A stretch of 64,000 bases of DNA from Volvox africanus (lineage: Eukaryota > Chlorophyta > Chlorophyceae > Chlamydomonadales > Volvocaceae): positions 1 through 64,000 of the forward strand of contig BSDZ01000065.1 in the NCBI GenBank assembly GCA_030268105.1. The letters run 5' to 3'. The notes under the pieces are model-generated. The model was not told the DNA's origin. It did not search any database and worked only from the letters and a program-made list of their open reading frames with translations. The first letter of the stretch is position 1; every line of letters begins with the position of its first letter. Shown here in pieces: positions 52,136 through 62,982 of the stretch. Position numbers and translations under genes: made by a program.

Positions 52136-53396
52136 TTAGTATGCTAGGCGTCCGGGTCCGCTGTGCCTTGCGAGGTACGGAAATTCCTTATCCGCAACAG
52201 TGACAATCGAATGCCAATAACAGTAATAGTAATAAAAATAAAAATAATAGTAATAAAAATAATAATTATTATAAAAATAAATATATTTATATAAATAATA
52301 TTAATGATAACAATAAACATAATTAACATAATTAACATAATAAACGTAATAATAATAATTAACATAATTAACGTAATTAACGTAATATTAATATTTATAA
52401 TAATCATAATAATTGTAATCATAATAATTATTATTTTAATTACTATTATTATTTTTTAAATAATCATGAGATTCATAAGAATCATATGAATCATAATGAT
52501 AGGGCTCCGGTGTGCCCTCCCCATCTCCCTCCCCCGCCCTTTGTCGGCAATGATGGTGGTGCTTTGGCGGCGTCGGTGGTGGCGTCGGTGGCGGACGGAG
52601 GGAGGGACGGAAAGAGGTTCCCATTCCCACCATCGCCACCGCTGCCACCACGGCCACATACACCACTACGGCTACCGCCGCAAACACCGCCACCAAGGCG
52701 ACCGCTGTAAGTGTCCTGGGGTATGTACGGGCAGTGTTCATAATTGGATCTTAAACTGACATTCTGCGATTGGGCCTTCGTAGGCGGACACAACAGGGTC
52801 ACTACACCCATGAAATCGAAACGGGTAAGATATGATACGGGATCGAGTTTCAAAGGTTACAAGTGTATGTCTTGATGCCTTGACTGACTGAGGGATTACC
52901 TTGCAGGGATGTTTCGCTCTAGAGTGGTGAATGACCCTTCCCCTTGGTTTTGGATTTACGATATACTGCCACTGACATTTCCGATTGGGCCTTTGTAGGC
53001 AGCCACAATTCCAGGACGGGCTTAGTATGCTAGGCGTCCGGGTCCGCTGTGCCTTGCGAGGTACGGAAATTCCTTATCCGCAACAGTATCCTGGGGTATG
53101 TACGGGCAGTGTTCATAATTGGATCTTAAACTGACATTCTGCGATTGGGCCTTCGTAGGCGGACACAACAGGGTCACTACACCCATGAAATCGAAACGGG
53201 TAAGATATGATACGGGATCGAGTTTCAAAGGTGACATGTGTATGTCTTGATGCCTTGACTGACTGAGGGATTACCTTGCAGGGATGTTTCGCTCTAGAGT
53301 GGTGAATGACCCTTCCCCTTGGTTTTGGATTTAGGATATTCTGCCACTGACATTTCCGATTGGGCCTTTGTAGGCAGCCACAATTCCAGGACGGGC
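52136..53396 (+). repeat. Block 38: L + S
   Basis: Insert 52203-52709, code TGA (recombinant). L half-B gamma. S at 53022, alpha. Confidence 0.95.
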
Positions 53397-55032
53397 TTAG
53401 TATGCTAGGCGTCCGGGTCCGCTGTGCCTTGCGAGGTACGGAAATTCCTTATCCGCAACAGTGACAATCGAATGCCAATAACAGTAATAGTAATAAAAAT
53501 AAAAATAATAGTAATAAAAATAATAATTATTATAAAAATAAATATATTTATATAAATAATATTAATGATAACAATAAACATAATTAACATAATTAACATA
53601 ATAAACGTAATAATAATAATTAACATAATTAACGTAATTAACGTAATATTAATATTTATAATAATCATAATAATTGTAATCATAATAATTATTATTTTAA
53701 TTACTATTATTATTTTTTAAATAATCATGAGATTCATAAGAATCATATGAATCATAATGATAGGGCTCCGGTGTGCCCTCCCCATCTCCCTCCCCCGCCC
53801 TTTGTCGGCGATGATGGTGGTGCTTTGGCGGCGTCGGTGGTGGCGTCGGTGGCGGACGGAGGGAGGGACGGAAAGAGGTTCCCATTCCCACCATCGCCAC
53901 CGCTGCCACCACGGCCACATACACCACTACGGCTACCGCCGCAAACACCGCCACCAAGGCGACCGCTGTAAGTGTCCTGGGGTATGTACGGGCAGTGTTC
54001 ATAATTGGATCTTAAACTGACATTCTGCGATTGGGCCTTCGTAGGCGGACACAACAGGGTCACTACACCCATGAAATCGAAACGGGTAAGATATGATACG
54101 GGATCGAGTTTCAAAGGTTACAAGTGTATGTCTTGATGCCTTGACTGACTGAGGGATTACCTTGCAGGGATGTTTCGCTCTAGAGTGGTGAATGACCCTT
54201 CCCCTTGGTTTTGGATTTAGGATATTCTGCCACTGACATTTCCGATTGGGCCTTTGTAGGCAGCCACAATTCCAGGACGGGCTTAGTATGCTAGGCGTCC
54301 GGGTCCGCTGCGCCTTGCGAGGTACGGAAATTCCTTATCCGCAACAGTATCCTGGGGTATGTACGGGCAGTGTTCATAATTGGATCTTAAACTGACATTC
54401 TGCGATTGGGCCTTCGTAGGCGGACACAACAGGGTCACTACACCCATGAAATCGAAACGGGTAAGATATGATACGGGATCGAGTTTCAAAGGTTACAAGT
54501 GTATGTCTTGATGCCTTGACTGACTGAGGGATTACCTTGCAGGGATGTTTCGCTCTAGAGTGGTGAATGACCCTTCCCCTTGGATTTTGATTTAGGATAT
54601 ACTGCCACTGACATTTCCGATTGGGCCTTTGTAGGCAGCCACAATTCCAGGACGGGCTTAGTATGCTAGGCGTCCGGGTCCGCTGTGCCTTGCGAGGTAC
54701 GGAAATTCCTTATCCGCAACAGTATCCTGGGGTATGTACGGGCAGTGTTCATAATTGGATCTTAAACTGACATTCTGCGATTGGGCCTTCGTAGGCGGAC
54801 ACAACAGGGTCACTACACCCATGAAATCGAAACGGGTAAGATATGATACGGGATCGAGTTTCAAAGGTGACATGTGTATGTCTTGATGCCTTGACTGACT
54901 GAGGGATTACCTTGCAGGGATGTTTCGCTCTAGAGTGGTGAATGACCCTTCCCCTTGGTTTTGGATTTAGGATATTCTGCCACTGACATTTCCGATTGGG
55001 CCTTTGTAGGCAGCCACAATTCCAGGACGGGC
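53397..55032 (+). repeat. Block 39: L + S + S
   Basis: Insert 53464-53970, code TGG. S at 54283 has C at 54311 and a one-off half-B near 54584 combining the epsilon left side with the beta/gamma 'atatactgcc'. S at 54658, alpha. Confidence 0.95.
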
Positions 55033-55918
55033 TTAGTATGCTAGGCGTCCGGGTCCGCTGTGCCTTGCGAGGTACGGAAATTCCTTATCCGCAACAGTGA
55101 CAATCGAATGCCAATAACAGTAATAGTAATAAAAATAAAAATAATAGTAATAAAAATAATAATTATTATAAAAATTATTATATTTATATAAATAATATTA
55201 ATGATAACAATAAACATAATTAACATAATTAACATAATAAACGTAATAATAATAATTAACATAATTAACGTAATTAACGTAATATTAATATTTATAATAA
55301 TCATAATAATTGTAATCATAATAATTATTATTTTAATTACTATTATTATTTTTTAAATAATCATGAGATTCATAAGAATCATATGAATCATAATGATAGG
55401 GCTCCGGTGTGCCCTCCCCATCTCCCTCCCCCGCCCTTTGTCGGCGATGATAATGGTGCTTTGGCGGCGTCGGTGGTGGCGTCGGTGGCGGACGGAGGGA
55501 GGGACGGAAAGAGGTTCCCATTCCCACCATCGCCACCGCTGCCACCACGGCCACATACACCACTACGGCTACCGCCGCAAACACCGCCACCAAGGCGACC
55601 GCTGTAAGTGTCCTGGGGTATGTACGGGCAGTGTTCATAATTGGATCTTAAACTGACATTCTGCGATTGGGCCTTCGTAGGCGGACACAACAGGGTCACT
55701 ACACCCATGAAATCGAAACGGGTAAGATATGATACGGGATCGAGTTTCAAAGGTTACAAGTGTATGTCTTGATGCCTTGACTGACTGAGGGATTACCTTG
55801 CAGGGATGTTTCGCTCTAGAGTGGTGAATGACCCTTCCCCTTGGTTTTGGATTTAGGATATTCTGCCACTGACATTTCCGATTGGGCCTTTGTAGGCAGC
55901 CACAATTCCAGGACGGGC
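55033..55918 (+). repeat. Block 40: lone L with no S after it
   Basis: Insert 55100-55606, code TGG. It has private changes at 55176, 55178 and 55452-55453 (GG to AA). It is followed directly by another L, the only such junction in the window, and sits at the left breakpoint of the 9586-bp duplication. Confidence 0.95.
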
Positions 55919-57563
55919 TTAGTATGCTAGGCGTCCGGGTCCGCTGTGCCTTGCGAGGTACGGAAATTCCTTATCCGCAACAGTGACAATCGAATGCCAA
56001 TAACAGTAATAGTAATAAAAATAAAAATAACAGTAATAAAAATAATAATTATTATAAAAATAAATATATTTATATAAATAATATTAATGATAACAATAAA
56101 CATAATTAACATAATTAACATAATAAACGTAATAATAATAATTAACATAATTAACATAATTAACATAATTAACGTAATATTAATATTTATAATAATCATA
56201 ATAATTGTAATCATAATAATTATTATTTTAATTACTATTATTATTTTTTAAATAATCATGAGATTCATAAGAATCATATGAATCATAATGATAGGGCTCC
56301 GGTGTGCCCTCCCCATCTCCCTCCCCCGCCCTTTGTCGGCGATGATGGTGGTGCTTTGGCGGCGTCGGTGGTGGCGTCGGTGGCGGACGGAGGGAGGGAC
56401 GGAAAGAGGTTCCCATTCCCACCATCGCCACCGCTGCCACCACGGCCACATACACCACTACGGCTACCGCCGCAAACACCGCCACCAAGGCGACCGCTGT
56501 AAGTGTCCTGGGGTATGTACGGGCAGTGTTCATAATTGGATCTTAAACTGACATTCTGCGATTGGGCCTTCGTAGGCGGACACAACAGGGTCACTACACC
56601 CATGAAATCGAAACGGGTAAGATATGATACGGGATCGAGTTTCAAAGGTTACAAGTGTATGTCTTGATGCCTTGACTGACTGAGGGATTACCTTGCAGGG
56701 ATGTTTCGCTCTAGAGTGGTGAATGACCCTTCCCCTTGGTTTTGGATTTACGATATACTGCCACTGACATTTCCGATTGGGCCTTTGTAGGCAGCCACAA
56801 TTCCAGGACGGGCTTAGTATGCTAGGCGTCCGGGTCCGCTGTGCCTTGCGAGGTACGGGAATTCCTTATCCGCAACAGTATCCTGGGGTATGTACGGGCA
56901 GTGTTCATAATTGGATCTTAAACTGACATTCTGCGATTGGGCCTTCGTAGGCGGACACAACAGGGTCACTACACCCATGAAATCGAAACGGGTAAGATAT
57001 GATACGGGATCGAGTTTCAAAGGTTACAAGTGTATGTCTTGATGCCTTGACTGACTGAGGGATTACCTTGCAGGGATGTTTCGCTCTAGAGTGGTGAATG
57101 ACCCTTCCCCTTGGTTTTGGATTTACGATATACTGCCACTGACATTTCCGATTGGGCCTTTGTAGGCAGCCACAATTCCAGGACGGGCTTAGTATGCTAG
57201 GCGTCCGGGTCCGCTGTGCCTTGCGAGGTACGGAAATTCCTTATCCGCAACAGTATCCTGGGGTATGTACGGGCAGTGTTCATAATTGGATCTTAAACTG
57301 ACATTCTGCGATTGGGCCTTCGTAGGCGGACACAACAGGGTCACTACACCCATGAAATCGAAACGGGTAAGATATGATACGGGATCGAGATTCAAAGGTT
57401 ACAAGTGTATGTCTTGATGCCTTGACTGACTGAGGGATTACCTTGCAGGGATGTTTCGCTCTAGAGTGGTGAATGACCCTTCCCCTTGGTTTTGGATTTA
57501 GGATATTCTGCCACTGACATTTCCGATTGGGCCTTTCTAGGCAGCCACAATTCCAGGACGGGC
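55919..57563 (+). repeat. Block 41: 895-bp L + S + S
   Basis: Insert 55986-56501, code TAG, extra 9-bp step. S at 56814 has G at 56859 (GAATTC) and gamma. S at 57189 has A at 57390 and CTTTCTAGGC. Copy of block 34. Confidence 0.95.
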
Positions 57564-58824
57564 TTAGTATGCTAGGCGTCCGGGTCCGCTGTGCCTTGCG
57601 AGGTACGGAAATTCCTTATCCGCAACAGTGACAATCGAATGCCAATAACAGTAATAGTAATAAAAATAAAAATAATAGTAATAAAAATAATAATTATTAT
57701 AAAAATAAATATATTTATATAAATAATATTAATGATAACAATAAACATAATTAACATAATTAACATAATAAACGTAATAATAATAATTAACATAATTAAC
57801 GTAATTAACGTAATATTAATATTTATAATAATCATAATAATTGTAATCATAATAATTATTATTTTAATTACTATTATTATTTTTTAAATAATCATGAGAT
57901 TCATAAGAATCATATGAATCATAATGATAGGGCTCCGGTGTGCCCTCCCCATCTCCCTCCCCCGCCCTTTGTCGGCGATGATGGTTGTGCTTTGGCGGCG
58001 TCGGTGGTGGCGTCGGTGGCGGACGGAGGGAGGGACGGAAAGAGGTTCCCATTCCCACCATCGCCACCGCTGCCACCACGGCCACATACACCACTACGGC
58101 TACCGCCGCAAACACCGCCACCAAGGCGACCGCTGTAAGTGTCCTGGGGTATGTACGGGCAGTGTTCATAATTGGATCTTAAACTGACATTCTGCGATTG
58201 GGCCTTCGTAGGCGGACACAACAGGGTCACTACACCCATGAAATCGAAACGGGTAAGATATGATACGGGATCGAGTTTCAAAGGTTACAAGTGTATGTCT
58301 TGATGCCTTGACTGACTGAGGGATTACCTTGCAGGGATGTTTCGCTCTAGAGTGGTGAATGACCCTTCCCCTTGGTTTTGGATTTAGGATATTCTGCCAC
58401 TGACATTTCCGATTGGGCCTTTGTAGGCAGCCACAATTCCAGGACGGGCTTAGTATGCTAGGCGTCCGGGTCCGCTGCGCCTTGCGAGGTACGGAAATTC
58501 CTTATCCGCAACAGTATCCTGGGGTATGTACGGGCAGTGTTCATAATTGGATCTTAAACTGACATTCTGCGATTGGGCCTTCGTAGGCGGACACAACAGG
58601 GTCACTACACCCATGAAATCGAAACGGGTAAGATATGATACGGGATCGAGTTTCAAAGGTGACATGTGTATGTCTTGATGCCTTGACTGACTGAGGGATT
58701 ACCTTGCAGGGATGTTTCGCTCTAGAGTGGTAAATGACCCTTCCCCTTGGTTTTGGATTTAGGATATTCTGCCACTGACATTTCCGATTGGGCCTTTGTA
58801 GGCAGCCACAATTCCAGGACGGGC
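57564..58824 (+). repeat. Block 42: L + S
   Basis: Insert 57631-58137, code TGG plus T at 57986. S at 58450 has C at 58478 and A at 58732. Copy of block 35. Confidence 0.95.
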
Positions 58825-60085
58825 TTAGTATGCTAGGCGTCCGGGTCCGCTGTGCCTTGCGAGGTACGGAAATTCCTTATCCGCAACAGTGACAATCGAA
58901 TGCCAATAACAGTAATAGTAATAAAAATAAAAATAATAGTAATAAAAATAATAATTATTATAAAAATAAATATATTTATATAAATAATATTAATGATAAC
59001 AATAAACATAATTAACATAATTAACATAATAAACGTAATAATAATAATTAACATAATTAACGTAATTAACGTAATATTAATATTTATAATAATCATAATA
59101 ATTGTAATCATAATAATTATTATTTTAATTACTATTATTATTTTTTAAATAATCATGAGATTCATAAGAATCATATGAATCATAATGATAGGGCTCCGGT
59201 GTGCCCTCCCCATCTCCCTCCCCCGCCCTTTGTCGGCGATGATGGTGGTGCTTTGGCGGCGTCGGTGGTGGCGTCGGTGGCGGACGGAGGGAGGGACGGA
59301 AAGAGGTTCCCATTCCCACCATCGCCACCGCTGCCACCACGGCCACATACACCACTACGGCTACCGCCGCAAACACCGCCACCAAGGCGACCGCTGTAAG
59401 TGTCCTGGGGTATGTACGGGCAGTGTTCATAATTGGATCTTAAACTGACATTCTGCGATTGGGCCTTCGTAGGCGGACACAACAGGGTCACTACACCCAT
59501 GAAATCGAAACGGGTAAGATATGATACGGGATCGAGTTTCAAAGGTTACAAGTGTATGTCTTGATGCCTTGACTGACTGAGGGATTACCTTGCAGGGATG
59601 TTTCGCTCTAGAGTGGTGAATGACCCTTCCCCTTGGTTTTGGATTTAGGATATTCTGCCACTGACATTTCCGATTGGGCCTTTGTAGGCAGCCACAATTC
59701 CAGGACGGGCTTAGTATGCTAGGCGTCCGGGTCCGCTGCGCCTTGCGAGGTACGGAAATTCCTTATCCGCAACAGTATCCTGGGGTATGTACGGGCAGTG
59801 TTCATAATTGGATCTTAAACTGACATTCTGCGATTGGGCCTTCGTAGGCGGACACAACAGGGTCACTACACCCATGAAATCGAAACGGGTAAGATATGAT
59901 ACGGGATCGAGTTTCAAAGGTGACATGTGTATGTCTTGATGCCTTGACTGACTGAGGGATTACCTTGCAGGGATGTTTCGCTCTAGAGTGGTGAATGACC
60001 CTTCCCCTTGGTTTTGGATTTACGATATACTGCCACTGACATTTCCGATTGGGCCTTTGTAGGCAGCCACAATTCCAGGACGGGC
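58825..60085 (+). repeat. Block 43: L + S
   Basis: Insert 58892-59398, code TGG. S at 59711 has C at 59739 and gamma. Copy of block 36. Confidence 0.95.
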
Positions 60086-61721
60086 TTAGTATGCTAGGCG
60101 TCCGGGTCCGCTGTGCCTTGCGAGGTACGGAAATTCCTTATCCGCAACAGTGACAATCGAATGCCAATAACAGTAATAGTAATAAAAATAAAAATAATAG
60201 TAATAAAAATAATAATTATTATAAAAATAAATATATTTATATAAATAATATTAATGATAACAATAAACATAATAAACATAATTAACATAATAAACGTAAT
60301 AATAATAATTAACATAATTAACATAATTAACGTAATATTAATATTTATAATAATCATAATAATTGTAATCATAATAATTATTATTTTAATTACTATTATT
60401 ATTTTTTAAATAATCATGAGATTCATAAGAATCATATGAATCATAATGATAGGGCTCCGGTGTGCCCTCCCCATCTCCCTCCCCCGCCCTTTGTCGGCAA
60501 TGATGGTGGTGCTTTGGCGGCGTCGGTGGTGGCGTCGGTGGCGGACGGAGGGAGGGACGGAAAGAGGTTCCCATTCCCACCATCGCCACCGCTGCCACCA
60601 CGGCCACATACACCACTACGGCTACCGCCGCAAACACCGCCACCAAGGCGACCGCTGTAAGTGTCCTGGGGTATGTACGGGCAGTGTTCATAATTGGATC
60701 TTAAACTGACATTCTGCGATATGGCCTTCGTAGGCGGACACAACAGGGTCACTACACCCATGAAATCGAAACGGGTAAGATATGATACGGGATCGAGTTT
60801 CAAAGGTTACAAGTGTATGTCTTGATGCCTTGACTGACTGAGGGATTACCTTGCAGGGATGTTTCGCTCTAGAGTGGTGAATGACCCTTCCCCTTGGTTT
60901 TGGATTTACGATATACTGCCACTGACATTTCCGATTGGGCCTTTGTAGGCAGCCACAATTCCAGGACGGGCTTAGTATGCTAGGCGTCCGGGTCCGCTGT
61001 GCCTTGCGAGGTACGGAAATTCCTTATCCGCAACAGTATCCTGGGGTATGTACGGGCAGTGTTCATAATTGGATCTTAAACTGACATTCTGCGATTGGGC
61101 CTTCGTAGGCGGACACAACAGGGTCACTACACCCATGAAATCGAAACGGGTAAGATATGATACGGGATCGAGTTTCAAAGGTGACATGTGTATGTCTTGA
61201 TGCCTTGACTGACTGAGGGATTACCTTGCAGGGATGTTTCGCTCTAGAGTGGTGAATGACCCTTCCCCTTGGTTTTGGATTTAGGATATTCTGCCACTGA
61301 CATTTCCGATTGGGCCTTTGTAGGCAGCCACAATTCCAGGACGGGCTTAGTATGCTAGGCGTCCGGGTCCGCTGTGCCTTGCGAGGTACGGAAATTCCTT
61401 ATCCGCAACAGTATCCTGGGGTATGTACGGGCAGTGTTCATAATTGGATCTTAAACTGACATTCTGCGATTGGGCCTTTGTAGGCGGACACAACAGGGTC
61501 ACTACACCCATGAAATCGAAACGGGTAAGATATGATACGGGATCGAGTTTCAAAGGTGACATGTGTATGTCTTGATGCCTTGACTGACTGAGGGATTACC
61601 TTGCAGGGATGTTTCGCTCTAGAGTGGTGAATGACCCTTCCCCTTGGATTTTGATTTAGGATATTCTGCCACTGACATTTCCGATTGGGCCTTTGTAGGC
61701 AGCCACAATTCCAGGACGGGC
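60086..61721 (+). repeat. Block 44: L + S + S
   Basis: Insert 60153-60659, code AAA. Private double change TG to AT at 60721-60722 inside core A, not in its partner block 37. S at 60972, alpha. S at 61347 has T at 61479 and epsilon half-B. Confidence 0.95.
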
Positions 61722-62982
61722 TTAGTATGCTAGGCGTCCGGGTCCGCTGTGCCTTGCGAGGTACGGAAATTCCTTATCCGCAACAGTGACAATCGAATGC
61801 CAATAACAGTAATAGTAATAAAAATAAAAATAATAGTAATAAAAATAATAATTATTATAAAAATAAATATATTTATATAAATAATATTAATGATAACAAT
61901 AAACATAATTAACATAATTAACATAATAAACGTAATAATAATAATTAACATAATTAACGTAATTAACGTAATATTAATATTTATAATAATCATAATAATT
62001 GTAATCATAATAATTATTATTTTAATTACTATTATTATTTTTTAAATAATCATGAGATTCATAAGAATCATATGAATCATAATGATAGGGCTCCGGTGTG
62101 CCCTCCCCATCTCCCTCCCCCGCCCTTTGTCGGCAATGATGGTGGTGCTTTGGCGGCGTCGGTGGTGGCGTCGGTGGCGGACGGAGGGAGGGACGGAAAG
62201 AGGTTCCCATTCCCACCATCGCCACCGCTGCCACCACGGCCACATACACCACTACGGCTACCGCCGCAAACACCGCCACCAAGGCGACCGCTGTAAGTGT
62301 CCTGGGGTATGTACGGGCAGTGTTCATAATTGGATCTTAAACTGACATTCTGCGATTGGGCCTTCGTAGGCGGACACAACAGGGTCACTACACCCATGAA
62401 ATCGAAACGGGTAAGATATGATACGGGATCGAGTTTCAAAGGTTACAAGTGTATGTCTTGATGCCTTGACTGACTGAGGGATTACCTTGCAGGGATGTTT
62501 CGCTCTAGAGTGGTGAATGACCCTTCCCCTTGGTTTTGGATTTACGATATACTGCCACTGACATTTCCGATTGGGCCTTTGTAGGCAGCCACAATTCCAG
62601 GACGGGCTTAGTATGCTAGGCGTCCGGGTCCGCTGTGCCTTGCGAGGTACGGAAATTCCTTATCCGCAACAGTATCCTGGGGTATGTACGGGCAGTGTTC
62701 ATAATTGGATCTTAAACTGACATTCTGCGATTGGGCCTTCGTAGGCGGACACAACAGGGTCACTACACCCATGAAATCGAAACGGGTAAGATATGATACG
62801 GGATCGAGTTTCAAAGGTGACATGTGTATGTCTTGATGCCTTGACTGACTGAGGGATTACCTTGCAGGGATGTTTCGCTCTAGAGTGGTGAATGACCCTT
62901 CCCCTTGGTTTTGGATTTAGGATATTCTGCCACTGACATTTCCGATTGGGCCTTTGTAGGCAGCCACAATTCCAGGACGGGC
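61722..62982 (+). repeat. Block 45: L + S
   Basis: Insert 61789-62295, code TGA. L half-B gamma. S at 62608, alpha. Copy of block 38. Confidence 0.95.

Larger units (their letters stand above)
46174..54414 (+). repeat. First copy of a 9586-bp-period duplication
   Basis: Matches 55760-64000 at offset 9586 in unit order, unit lengths and every marker checked: GAATTC at 47273, A 47804, T 48400, A 49146, T 51893, epsilon half-B and the TGA insert. The left limit is the first mismatch going left (46173 T against 55759 A). The right limit is set by the window edge. I compared markers and predicted ORFs, not every base. Confidence 0.85.
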
